DNA of 64,000 nt from Actinernus sp. WN-2022 (Eukaryota > Cnidaria > Anthozoa > Actiniaria > Actinernidae). The notes beneath the pieces are model-generated. The model saw only the letters and a list, made by a program, of their open reading frames with translations. It did not search any database and was not told the DNA's origin. Of the stretch, positions 31,261-41,740 are shown piece after piece. How positions within the stretch are numbered: the stretch's first letter is position 1; each line of letters opens with the position of its first letter. The stretch spans positions 1-64,000 of the forward strand of contig JAOWCC010000804.1 in NCBI GenBank assembly GCA_030867875.1. The letters are read 5' to 3'. The translations under genes were made by a program, and so were the position numbers.

Positions 31261-33100
31261 AATATAATTAATTGCGTTCGACGAAGGAGAACGCATACTA
31301 ATCAGCTTGCATTGGGCTCCCTGTGCGTTTCCAGGCGAAACACATCGAGGAATTTTGGACCGTGGCGCTGGTGAGACGTCACGAGAGAGCTTTGCTGAGA
31401 CGTTATTCGTCGTTTGCTCTCCAGGCCTGCTGGTTTTGTTTGTACGATTTATCAAAGGAGTGAAAGCCTGAGGGAAATGTTCACCAGTCTACGCTCTGGA
31501 GCATTGACGAAGTCCGATGTCTGAACTATATCAAACCAAACGTGGTATGTTTTGTCGGTGCAGCCTATTTAGTGCCTATTCAACCCTAACAGTCAAATCA
31601 ACTCGTCCATAATATTTGCTGAAATGTCCAGTAAAAACCTGGTGAATATGCGATCGAAAATTCTGTTGGCTTTCTCGTTGTATTGGATTGTGCTTTCATT
31701 ATTCCTACGAATTTTATAGCCATGATTCATTATTCCGCCGCTTTCACCCCTGAAACAATTAATCTACCAATATTGATCAGTAATAATTCTACAATATAAA
31801 CTGACAATGGGCACTTGATATTCTGCAGCCAGCCTTGATCTCACTTGAAGAATAATTTGAATTCTCTGAAGGAACTGGATCGAGTGTAGTTTATACACAC
31901 GCATAATTATATAGTTTATATTGTATCTGTCTGGATGAGTCTGGATGGGGTTAACTGAAAAACGGCCTGAAATTTAACTGCCAAGTGACAAATAAGGCTA
32001 TTTTTAACTATTAATTGAACATTTACTGTTAGCTGATAAATTGAAGATCCAGCTTTGAAATTCAACAAAATAATATTAATTCTCAAAGATTACCCTTAAA
32101 ATGCTATAAATGTTAGAGCTCAACTGTCAACTGACACATGTACAAATGGTCTAACTTTTAACTGTTATTTGTAAGTTAAACCCCCACCCCTACCTTCCAG
32201 TCCCTTCATTAATCAGACACTTATTTTTGAGTAGGAGGTCAACACAAGAAAGTGGGCATCTGTTACAAAACCTGGGGGCGAAGGCAAAATTTTAATTGTC
32301 TGTTGATAAAGAGAAAATAACTGCCAATGGATATTTTATTTGTTGAATTTGTTAAAACCACATTTTCCTCTAAATAAACTTACCTACCGGTGTTACATTA
32401 TTTTTCTTAACAAAATACAAAAGTATATGCGTGGCTTGCTTAATATTCTTTGTTTAGCAATTGGAACTGATAACTTACATACTCGATGTTGCAATCCAAA
32501 ATGTTTTCTTTATCTCAGTCATTTGATAACCTGCAGTGTATTTAACCAAACATACCCATCCCCTTGTATAAATTATAAGTCGAGACGTTCATATATCATG
32601 CACACAGTAGACCCGGTCTGTTATTGACTATTGTTGACAGTGTAGTTTATATTGCTGCAGTGATTTCTCAGAAGGGTGTGTATTTGTGACTACCGCAACT
32701 GTTCATTTATTTTGTTATAACTCGGGAACAGGGAGGGTTGATAATTCTGGTCTTAAAAACCATTTCGAACGCACTTTCTAATTTATGATTATCACTAGTT
32801 TATAAGCAAGCTAAAAGACAAACGTATCAATATTGGAACTATATGTACAGTGTATCTATATTAAAAATGGTAAAAATGTGACGCCAAAGGCAGAGCTAAT
32901 ATTTAAATAGTAAAATGTTCTATATCCTTATAAGTATAGCAATAAAATATTAGAACATAGCTTTCTTGAAACTACCTAGACTCGGTTTTCTTTTTATTTC
33001 AATTGGGATCGTATTCCAGCACTACAAACGACATTCAATTTTGCATTTGCATGAGATGGGAATTATTTGTTCTATTTATGACTTGGGAGGTATAACAAAA
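31261..33100. other. No recognisable gene
   Basis: AT-rich sequence with scattered short frames. I see neither exons nor mobile-element signatures. Confidence 0.4.
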
Positions 33101-33106
33101 CACTTA

Positions 33107-33212
33107 ACTGATGACTGTCACCCTCGGGAAACAGTGAGTTTTGTTTTCCCCTCGGGTTTCGGGAAAACAAAACTCAGACACCGTTTCCCTCCGGGCCAGT
33201 CATTAGTTCTTA
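33107..33212. repeat. Inverted repeat with GGGAAAACAAAACTC arms
   Basis: ACTGATGACTGTCACCCTCG and GAGTTTTGTTTTCCC are answered by GGGAAAACAAAACTC, CCGTTTCCCTCCGGG and CCAGTCATTAGT. Total span about 105 bp. Confidence 0.75.
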
Positions 33213-33257
33213 TTGTTATAGTTGTGAAACCTATGACGTTGGGGTCATGTTGTCCGC

Positions 33258-33330
33258 CAACCTCGTTCCCAGGGTCTTCTCGGTCAGATCCAAGATGGCG
33301 GCTATTCCGAGAGAAGACCCTGGTAAAGGC
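33258..33330. repeat. Inverted repeat, CAGGGTCTTCTC family, copy 1
   Basis: CCAGGGTCTTCTCGGTCAG is followed by CCGAGAGAAGACCCTGG. The same pair in reverse orientation is at 43308-43365, with shared flanks (AACCTCGT / ACGAGGTT). Confidence 0.75.
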
Positions 33331-33832
33331 TGAATCACGTGACCAAAAATCTCCAGAAATCCTGGGAGATTTTAATCACGTGATGTGGGCGTCCAATATG
33401 GCGGCCAAGCTAAATATGGAAATGTTTAACACGTGCCTACAAACCATATGTACTCCATTCCGGAGTGAGCGAGATGCGATTAACGGTATTTTCACGCGGC
33501 GAACGACGAAGTGAAAACAGGTCTACTGAAACAGTTCGAAATGGAGTTTACTTGGATAAAGAAACAGTGGAAGGGTATCACAAAGCTACCAGGATGTATC
33601 TAAGCTACAAGAGAATCCTAAAAAGCCGTCCAGTGAATCTGCATAATGGCAGCACGCTTTAGATTTGTTCTCGTTATATTTTTCGTTTTATCCTTTCTTG
33701 GAAGTTTCACATTGCCAAACTATATATGGACATGGCCAGGTAGTTAAGGATGTTTCTGCTGCTGAGGATCAAAAATCTTTACTCTCGGTGAAAAACTCAA
33801 GAGTATTTCAACGGTTAGTTTATTTAAACATC

Positions 33833-33952
33833 AGGGCCGGGTTGTTCAAAGCCGATTAGTGTTAATCCTGGATAAATCTGCACAGAACCTATTGGTTGTC
33901 ATGGAAATTATCCCTGGATTAGCACTAATCGGGCTTTGAACAACCCGGCCCA
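33833..33952. mobile_element. 120-bp MITE, GGGCCGGGTTGTTCAAAG termini
   Basis: The termini GGGCCGGGTTGTTCAAAGCC and GGCTTTGAACAACCCGGCCC are reverse complements. Pairing continues through GATTAGTGTTAATCC. The interior is about 45 bp. Confidence 0.85.
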
Positions 33953-34171
33953 GGATGGCATTCAAGCGTAACAAGATTCAGTCTAAGTTTAACCTGAATT
34001 TGCCTGCACATAGAGTTACTAATTACATGGACTGGTGACTCTAGCTCTTCCTGACAGTTTATTTGTGATGGATTTAACTATTCACTTGGACGTTCAAAAA
34101 CACCCTGGACCTGTTATGGAAGTACCAAAAGCGAATTTAAATTTACCCGCCAAAACTGGGATGGAAATTAA

Positions 34172-34300
34172 ATACAGTAAAAACCCGCAAGTAAGAACCT
34201 GAAAATTAAGAACCTGTTATCCTAAAATTTGTCATTTAGACCCCCTATGAACAAGAACCTATTTAGCCTAGAAAATGAAAAACAGGTTCTTATTTTCTAA
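34172..34300. mobile_element. Possible left terminus of the transposase-bearing element
   Basis: A TA followed by CAGTAAAAACCCGCAAGTAAG begins a block with four AAGAACCT-type subterminal repeats, the last inverted (ACAGGTTCTTATTTTC). TA-CAGT is the form of a pogo/Tc1-type terminus and it lies 1 kb from the transposase gene. I did not find the matching right terminus after 41112, so this is tentative. Confidence 0.4.
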
Positions 34301-34590
34301 AATCATATTAGTGATCAAGAATCCTGTTTGGAGAAATAGGAGCTTGCCATTGCTGTGCAAATAAAAGTGCAAATTTATTGATGTAATAAAAAAAATAAAG
34401 TGCAAGAGGTTAATATTTTTGTATAGCATTTTGAAAAACTGTACAGCAATAAAACACAGCAATAAATCAGCATATTATGCAGTCTGAGGTATACAGTAAG
34501 TGAACAATATAAAAATGATCCATCTAGCAGTTTCTCTGTTCCAGGTTATGAAATTAGTATCTTGCCCATTGTTGTCCGATTCATGCCCAG

Positions 34591-34936
34591 TTAAGAGTCA
34601 CTTTTCTTTATATCACTGATATCTCGACCCAGATCTTTGTTGTTAAGCTTCTTCACTAGTCTCTTCAGATACTGCTGATTTCCAATCAGCTTGTAATCCA
34701 CAGGAATTTCAAGTCCTTTCCCTTGACCCGCATTGTAACGATGTCCAATACACTCTACCTCAACTTCTCCATAGTCACGAATAAATTTGAAGAACAGCTT
34801 TGAAAGCTCAATAGGAACATGACCCACAACAGCAACAGCATATCACGAGATCTCCGACACAAACAGTAGAACATTTGAAGTATGCATGGTAACCACGAAC
34901 GCTTGACTCCACAAAAACCTCATACTCTCCAGACAT
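34591..34936 (-). pseudogene. HIRAN-like domain gene remnant, divergent from the transposase
   Basis: Minus strand, ATG at about 34936: MSGEYEVFVESSVRGYHAYF, then the frame breaks. A second frame resumes with YAVAVVGHVPIELSKLFFKF, RDYGEVEVECIGHRYNAGQG and KGLEIPVDY to a stop at 34591. The order of a variant-rich start, YAVAV, GHVP-x-ELS and GLE(I/V)P matches HIRAN-like proteins I associate with cnidarian genomes. The piece expected between CVGDL and YAVAV is missing, which suggests an internal deletion. It points away from the transposase across 280 bp and may be a passenger of the same element. Confidence 0.5.
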
Positions 34937-35213
34937 GATCAATTTCTAGCTTGTAGGCGAATTGAGGACAACTTAAAGGAAAGAAAACAATCGAAAGTTA
35001 CACGTTTTGAAACAACTTTCTCGGCACGCGTTTGCAAAAGATGTTGTGATTTGTGACACCGCTGGTCAATTGTATTGAGTTACAAGAAACGTCATTTCCT
35101 GTACAGCACAACAGGAAATGATCTGTGCAAACACCACGTATCAAACACGTGAATTTGACAGCTCCTTGCCCGACTTGGTTGTGTTGTGATCTATACTTTC
35201 CCCAGCTGATGAA
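34937..35213. promoter_or_regulatory. Presumed bidirectional promoter between HIRAN-like gene and transposase
   Basis: 277 bp separate the two divergent start codons. No TATA box or other element is obvious. A palindromic CATTTCCTGTACAGC / GCACAACAGGAAATG hairpin lies at 35091-35120. Confidence 0.3.
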
Positions 35214-36841
35214 ATGAATCACACTTTATTCTACTTTGGTTTTAAGAAGGAGGTAGAAACAAAAAGTGGTAGACTCTTCGATGTTTCTGCAGGGCTGTCA
35301 AAGACTGTTCAGTTGCCTGACAAGCCAGTAAAGTGTGACTTTTGCAATAATTCGTACGCTGGTAAGAAATACCTCGATACTCATGTGCGATTCAAGCATC
35401 CATCTCAGTACTCAAAGTTCAGCCAAAGCAGTTCAGGAACTACGATTTTATCGAAAAATCTTGACAAAAGTGCCAGTCAGACTGCTCATCAGCAAGTTGC
35501 GGACAAGAGGCAAGAAACATGCGATTTGACGGAGCTAGAGGAAATTGATTCTGGCAACAACAAAACTAACAACCGACGAGGGGCAGATCAGAGGAAATCT
35601 TACACCATGGATTTCAAAATAAAAACTCTCGATCTTCTAGATGCCATGAAAGAGCTTAAGACCAAAAAGCTCTGGGAAAAGGTTGCAGAAAGAAGAGGAA
35701 TTAGCAAGTCACTAGTTGTCAAATGGAACAAGGACCGAATAAAGATTCGAGGACAGCTAGCTCTCAACAAGACAAAGAAGAACAAAGGCGCAGGAAGATC
35801 TACAAGACAAAGAAGACAACTCGTGTCCGGCAAAGTCAAAGGCGAGAAGTTTCCACTAGCAGCTCAACGTGTTGTTGTAGAGTTCAAGCTCCGATGAGCA
35901 AAAGGGTGTAAGATTTCTAAGCTTTGGCTAAAAAAGAAAATAAAGGAAAAGGTTGAAGCATGTTATGGAAAAGAGGAAGCCGAGAAATTTAAAGCGAGCA
36001 ACAACTGGTTCCAAAGGTTCAAGAAGCGCCATAACATTGCATTCAGGAGAAGGTCTAACAAAAAAAAAGAGCTCAGCAAGTGATGGGATGGAGACAGTTC
36101 AACGTTTCCATAGGAACCTAAGGAAGGCCCTGAAAACAAGAAGACGACGAAATAATGCTGGGTTGGAAAGCAAACATGGACGCTGGTTACCACAGAACAG
36201 ATATAATATCGATCAAGTGCCCCTCCCATTTGTTATTGATCAGGATAAAACGTATGAAGTCAAAGGGAGTGAGCAGGTGTGGGTTTCCCAGCCCTCAAGT
36301 GGCTTGGACAAGAGGCAAGCTACGTTGCAGCTGTGTATTCGTGCCGAAGGAGAACAGAATGTCAAGCCTGCCATTGTTTTCAGGGGTAAAGGGAATGTAC
36401 GTGCTGATGAGAAAGCAGAGTATGATGAGGGGGTTGATGTTTATTTTCAAAGCTGTGCATGGATGGACAGTGAAGTAAACATGCAATGGGTAGCGAAAAC
36501 ACTTGTTCCAGGTGTTAGTGAGTCTGTGGAAGAGAAAGTGATTTTTGCAGATAATGTAACATTTCAGCAGGATAAGCAGTTTCATGATGCATGTAGACAT
36601 GAACTGAATGCTATTGTTTACCTACTGCCTGCAAACCATACTGATAAGATCCAACCTATAGATGCTGGGTTTGGTAAAATGTATAAGACAAAAATCGGAG
36701 AGGAGATGGACAAGTGGCTTGAGGAGAAGGACAATTTGGAACTATGGCACGATAAACTAAGTGCAAGACAAAGGAGGATCCTCATGACAAAGTGGGCAGG
36801 TGCCGCTTGGAGGGAACTGGTCAAGGATCAGGCTTTCATTA
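35214..36841 (+). pseudogene. Pogo/Tigger-like DDE transposase, split by a Gypsy insertion
   Basis: Starts MNHTLFYFGFKKEVETKSG. A C2H2 finger (CDFCNNSYAGKKYLDTHVRF then KH) lies at residues 41-63, then a helix-turn-helix (TLDLLDAMKELKTKKLWEKV, AERRGISKSLVVKW), a second DNA-binding block like the Tc5/CENP-B HTH (NNWFQRFKKRH), and the DDE_1 core. Candidate catalytic aspartates are in YNIDQ (about 36208), FADN (about 36551) and QPID (about 36663). Breaks: an in-frame TGA at 35895, a frame change in the A9 run near 36062, and a 4171-bp retrotransposon after 36841. The C-terminal end continues at 41018-41112. It resembles zinc-finger transposases, or host genes derived from them, but is now a pseudogene. 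Confidence 0.85.
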
Positions 36842-36931
36842 TGAAGTGGCCTGGGGTCGAGTGTGTGCTCTGACTAGTTGGGATCTCTGTGTAACGGAAC
36901 TCGTGTTAAACCTCAAGCCAAGGTTACTACA
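36842..36931 (+). repeat. 5' LTR (90 bp)
   Basis: TGAAGTGGCCTGGGG through AGGTTACTACA. It is unusually short for a Gypsy element. The next bases, TTGGCGACGAGG, are in the position of a tRNA primer-binding site. Confidence 0.93.
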
Positions 36932-36974
36932 TTGGCGACGAGGTAGTTCGTTAGTTTCTCCAGATTCGAGTAGA

Positions 36975-37610
36975 ATGGCTACTTACGGTACTGTAGGTGA
37001 GTTCAAGGAGTCGAAAGAAACATGGACCCAATATGTGGAGCGTTTAGAGCAATATTTCGTAGCCAACGACGTGAAAGCCGAAGCGAAGCAACGAGCGATT
37101 CTCCTTAGTGTTTGTGGCGCCAAACCGTATGCCCTAATACGAGACCTACTACAACCCAAAAAACCAGCAGAAGAGAGCTTCAAAAAGATCATAGAAGAGC
37201 TGGGAAAGCACTATTCACCGAAGCCGAGCGAGTTTGTAGAACGGTTTAAATTTCACAACAGAAGTCAAGGAGAGGACGAGACGGTTGCCGTGTTTGTCGC
37301 GGGACTACGAAAACTAACCGAACATTGTAAATTTGGAGACTCAATGGAGGATATGCTTAGAGACCGTCTAGTTTGCGGAATAAGGGATGAGAAAATCCAG
37401 AGAAGGCTGTTGGCAGAGCCGGGATTGACATTAAAAAGAGCCGTAGAGCTTAGTTTAGCACTTGAGTCAGCCACCAGACACGTGGTTGAAATGAACAAGC
37501 AACCCGAGACACCGAACAATCTCCATCGAGTAGTTTCCAGAAATCAAGCCAGCCAAGCATACGTATGCTATCGTTGTGGGGGGAAGCACGAAGCTTCCTC
37601 GTGTAGTTAA
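36975..37610 (+). CDS. gag: Gypsy gag polyprotein (capsid and first zinc knuckle)
   Basis: 211 codons from the ATG at 36975, in frame with codons further upstream that belong to the LTR and leader. The middle has the helical capsid pattern of Gypsy gag (TWTQYVERLEQYFVANDV; EELGKHYSPKPSEFVERFKF; LRDRLVCGIRDEKIQRRLL). It ends in a zinc knuckle, CYRCGGKHEASSC (C-x2-C-x3-H-x4-C), then a TAA. A second knuckle (CFKCDR and GHLAKMC) follows in two other frames, so the stop and the shift near 37645 look like damage, unless the first is a programmed frame shift. Confidence 0.9.
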   Translation: MATYGTVGEFKESKETWTQYVERLEQYFVANDVKAEAKQRAILLSVCGAKPYALIRDLLQPKKPAEESFKKIIEELGKHYSPKPSEFVERFKFHNRSQGEDETVAVFVAGLRKLTEHCKFGDSMEDMLRDRLVCGIRDEKIQRRLLAEPGLTLKRAVELSLALESATRHVVEMNKQPETPNNLHRVVSRNQASQAYVCYRCGGKHEASSCS

Positions 37611-37630
37611 AGAAATCAGATGTTTCAAGT

Positions 37631-40141
37631 GTGACAGGAATTAAAGGACACTTGGCGAAAATGTGCAAGGACAGGTCGAACGGAGGCCAAAGCAAGAACA
37701 ACAACAAGGCTGACAAGGATAGCAGCCAAGCGACGAATCAACTCAACGAAGCAAGTGACGGAGATATTTACACGATGTACCATGTGAACGAAGAGAAGGT
37801 AAAAGCTTATGAACTAGACATTGAACTTTGCGGAGAACCAGTTAAAATGGAAATTGACACGGGCGCGACAAGGACCATAATTAATGAAGTGACATTCAAC
37901 AGGTTACGCGACAAGTTGAAACCCCTCCAAACAACGACGGCGGTGCTAACCACATATACAGGAGAGAAAATACCCATTAAAGGGACGGCACTTGTCCCCA
38001 TTAAGTATGAGGGGCAACTCCATGAATTGCCAGCCATGGTGGTTGAGACCAAAGGCCCAAATTTGCTTGGAAGAGATTGGCTTAAAAAGGTCAAGATTAA
38101 CTGGAACACTGTTTTTAAAGTCACTGAGAGTAACACTCGTCTAACCCAAGTGCTGGACAGCCATCAGGAAGTTTTTGGAGAGGGTCTAGGCACTCTTAAT
38201 GGTCCCAAAGCCAAGATTTATGTTGAACCAAACACAGAGCCCAAGTACATGAAAGCCCGATCAGTGCCATACGCCCTCAAGGCCAAGGTAGAACAGGAGT
38301 TGGAGCGACTGCAAGGCGAAGGCATAATATCTCCTGTTGAATTCAGTGATTGGGCTGCCCCAATTGTTCCTGTCGTCAAGTCCAATGGAGCAGTACGCAT
38401 ATGTGGGGACTATAAATGCACGGTTAATCAAGCATCTAAACTGGATAATTATCCAATTCCCAAGACCGAAGATCTACTTGCAACACTAGATGGAGGAAAC
38501 AAATTCACAAAGCTCGACATGTCACAGGCATATCAACAATTGCCACTGGAAGAGGATTCTAAGAAATATACAACCATCAATACACACAAGGGACTCTATA
38601 CGTACAATAGACTACCCTTCGGGGTTTCTTCAGCACCCGGAATATTTCAGCGCACTATGGATAATTTGTTGCAAGGGATACCTCATGTTGTGGTACGCAT
38701 CGACGATATATTGGTGAGTGGTAAAGATGACTTGGAGCACTTGGCCAATCTGAATGCTGTGCTAGATAAACTGTCTATGGCAGGGCTAAAGTTACGAAAG
38801 GAGAAATGCTTTTTCATGCAGCCAGAAGTTACATATTGTGGATATGTAATCAATGGACAGGGCATCAAACCTGTCTTGGACAAGGTTGACGCCATCAAGG
38901 ATGCTCCTGAGCCTAAGGATGTGAGCCAACTGCGAGCATTTCTAGGTATGTTGAATTACTACCATAAATTCTTACCAGACATTGCCACAGTTTTGGAGCC
39001 ACTCCATGAACTTCTTAGACAAGGAGTAAAGTGGGAATGGAAAAAGGAACAACGAGCAGCATTCCAACGAGCAAAGGAACTTCTGCAATCAGCCCAACTA
39101 CTAGTGCACTTTGACCCAGAGAAAGAGCTTATCCTCGCAAGTGATGCCTCCAATTATGGAGTGGGCGCTGTTGTATCGCACCGGATGGAAGATGGGAGTG
39201 AACGGCCCATTGGGTACGTCTCTAGATCTCTCAATGCAGCAGAAAGGAACTATTCAACGCTGGAGAAGGAGACACTGGCAATCATATACGGTGTTAAAAA
39301 AATTCACCAATTCCTTTATGGACACACCTTCATAATTAAGACGGATCACAAACCATTAGAAGGGTTGCTCAATGAAAAGAAAGGAATCCCCTGTCAAGCA
39401 GCACCACGAATTCAACGATGGGCCCTCACATTAGCAGCATATGAGTACAAAATCGAATACAAGGCAGGCTCAACCAATGGAAATGCTGATGCCTTGAGCA
39501 GACTCCCATTGCCCACTATGCCAGAGGCTGTGCCACTACCAGGTGAGACTATCTTATTAATGGAACACTTAGAAGAGACACCTGTATGTAGCAGTCAGAT
39601 TAGAGATTGGACCGCAAGGGACCCAATCATCTCACAAGCAGTACAGTTCACTTTGGCAGGTTGGCCTACAGAGTGTACTTCTGATGAGTTCAAGCCATAC
39701 TTCCAAAGGAAGACAGAGTTGAGTGTGGAAGAAGGGTGTTTGTTATGGGGGTCCAGAGTAGTTGTCCCACCCCAGGGAAGGTCAAAGGTACTAACTGAAC
39801 TACATGAGGCCCACCCGGGAGTCTCACGCACGAAGGCTCTTGCACGCAGTTACGTTTGGTGGCCAGGGATGGACCAGGGAATCGAGCAGGAGGTTAAGAC
39901 CTGTGAGGAATGTCAACGGCATCAGGTAGCCCCAGCGGAGGTCCCCCTGCATCCCTGGGAGTGGCCCGGACAACCGTGGTCCAGACTCCACATAGATTAT
40001 GCGGGGCCCTACATGGGAGAAATGTTTTTTATTGTAGTGGACTCCTACTCTAAGTGGCTGGAGGTGCACGTAATGAAATCTACCACATCAACTGCGACCA
40101 TCGAGAAGCTGAGAGAGATATTTGCTACGCACGGATTGCCA
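37631..40141 (+). CDS. pol: Gypsy pol polyprotein (protease, RT, RNase H, integrase N-part)
   Basis: Open for 837 codons to a TAG at 40142. Protease: EIDTGATRTIINE with the DTG catalytic triplet near residue 76. Reverse transcriptase: FTKLDMSQAYQQLPL, LPFGVSSAPGIFQR and VVRIDDILVSG near 38695; the last is the palm motif, with Arg where the family usually has Tyr. RNase H: LASDASNYGVGAV and YSTLEKETLAIIYGVKKIHQ, TDHKPL. Integrase: zinc-binding HEAHPGVSRTKALA with CEECQRH, then the catalytic core start WSRLHIDYAGPY. The integrase continues after the stop (see next entry). Confidence 0.95.
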
Positions 40142-40852
40142 TAGACGGTAGTGAGTGACAACGGTACAAATTTTACAAGTGCTGAATTTGCTGAATTCAT
40201 TAAGAGAAATGGCATCAAACACATTAGAGTTGCCCCCTACCACCCTGCTTCTAATGGCCAAGCAGAACGTGCTGTGCGCATATTTAAAGAAGGATTTGTG
40301 AAGATGAAATCTGGAAGTGTGCAAAGGAAGTTGTCCCGATTCCTTCTGAGTTACCGTACAACACCCCACACAACAACGGGAGTTCCACCTGCACAGTTAC
40401 TCATGAAGAGGAAACCACGTGTTCTGCTCGATCTGTTACAACCGGATATCAGAGAGAGGGTCAGGACCAAACAGTCTCAGCAAAAGACAAGACATGATTA
40501 TCATGCCCGAGAGAGAGAACTACCATTGGAGGAAGCTGTCTATGCTAGAGATTTCAGACAGAAGAAAGCATGGGTACCAGGAACCATCGTCAAGAAGTCA
40601 GGCCCTGTGTCCGCTGAGGTACAGCTAGAAGATGGTACAGTCATCCGACGTCATCAGGACCACCTACGCCGCCATACTGATTCAGGCCAAAGTAAACTGG
40701 ATATTGACATACCGGATACCATGCTACAAGGACCAATGGCACCGACACTGGAGGAGCAGCCAGGTCATCTGAAACAAGCTGAAGAGTTAACAAGAAGATG
40801 CTCTGGACGCAAGCGGGAGACACATGCATATTTAAGGGACTATGGACTTTGA
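40142..40852 (+). pseudogene. Gypsy integrase C-terminal part, cut off by a TAG
   Basis: The frame after the TAG at 40142-40144 continues without a shift: VVSDNGTNFTSAEFAEFI with the second catalytic Asp, then HPASNGQAERAVRIFKEGF with the catalytic Glu. A C-terminal module (AWVPGTIVKKSGPVSAEVQL, RRHQDHLRRH) resembles the GPY/F domain. The stop is most simply a C-to-T change of a CAG codon. The frame ends with TGA at 40850-40852, shortly before a purine tract (TAGGGAGGA) that borders the 3' LTR. Confidence 0.9.
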
Positions 40853-40922
40853 ACTGTGTTTATGTTCATTTAGTTTACATTGTTATATTGTCAATACTGT
40901 TTATCGACTTAGTAGGGAGGAA

Positions 40923-41012
40923 TGAAGTGGCCTGGGGTCGAGTGTGTGCTCTGACTAGTTGGGATCTCTGTGTAACGGAACTCGTGTTAAACCTCAAGCA
41001 AAGGTTACTACA
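40923..41012 (+). repeat. 3' LTR (90 bp)
   Basis: 89 of 90 bases match the 5' LTR. It is preceded by the purine tract AGGGAGGA (polypurine tract position) and followed by the CATTA target duplication. Confidence 0.93.
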
Positions 41013-41017
41013 CATTA

Positions 41018-41112
41018 AGAAACTTTTTCAGAAGACAGGATGCCTAATTACCATTGATGGGACTGATGATGATATGGTCAGACCACAAGGACTTGATGAC
41101 TATAAATTTTAA
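41018..41112 (+). pseudogene. C-terminal end of the split pogo-like transposase
   Basis: After the Gypsy element and one copy of the target duplication, the reading frame of the transposase resumes (KKLFQKTGCLITIDGTDDDM) and ends at a TAA at 41110-41112. The acidic tail is typical of pogo-like proteins. This confirms that the retrotransposon landed inside the gene. Confidence 0.8.
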
Positions 41113-41740
41113 ATTACACTACTGTACGGGCTTGATCGCGCCAATGCTTTCACACAATTTAATAAGGGAATGGAATTATATTTGCAATAAAATTGTTCCC
41201 AGTGTCTCGTTCTTGTGTCATTGCATATATTCTGCTATGTTGGGCTAGTTATGATCGGTTTTTACAGGGAGGTTTTAACTTTTCAGGAATGCACAAAGAC
41301 ATGCAGTCAGTGCAGATCGAACCGGATAACTCGCAAATTATATAGCTCCAATAATACATAAGTTTCGAAACCAATGCCAATTATATCAATATTGTCATAA
41401 TGTACCTTAGTCTTGCGTTTAAGGCTGACAAGTTCCATACAAAACCACACAGCGAATCTTTACATCATAGCACAACACCAGTATATAAGCACTACTCCAC
41501 TAGCTCGGTAGTTGCCTTTTGTTGTTCGTCTGATATTCTCGCCTTCCGCATGCTTTTCCTCGTCCTCCCAGTCTTCTGAACTTCTCTCACAATATCGTCT
41601 TCATCTTATTTTTGTTCTAGTACGAAATTGCTCTGCCATATCGATGAAAATCCACTCTAATTTCGAGCGTGTGAAAATTCTACAAAGAAAACAAGTTGCT
41701 ACAAGTTAGCCGCAAGACTCCGGTGAGACGAAGTGACGTA
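41113..41740. other. Downstream flank of the transposase, unassigned
   Basis: I expected the right terminal inverted repeat of the transposase element here and found only a weak CGGTTTTTACAGGGAGG near 41257. No gene is seen. Confidence 0.35.

Larger units (their letters stand above)
36842..41012 (+). mobile_element. Ty3/Gypsy LTR retrotransposon, full length, 4171 bp
   Basis: Bounded by two 90-bp direct repeats that start TG and end CA. It is flanked by CATTA at 36837-36841 and at 41013-41017, a perfect 5-bp duplication. Order inside is gag, protease, reverse transcriptase, RNase H, integrase, the Ty3/Gypsy order. No envelope gene is seen. The LTRs differ at one position (CAAGCCA vs CAAGCAA), implying a recent insertion, yet the coding part has frame breaks between gag and pol and a stop in the integrase. 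The host sequence is a transposase pseudogene. Confidence 0.96.

Noticed and set aside
32966..33514. 182-codon plus-strand frame
   Set aside because: It runs through two inverted-repeat elements and shows no domain, so chance is likelier.
35600..36824. Minus-strand frames opposite the transposase
   Set aside because: Antisense shadows of the transposase frames.
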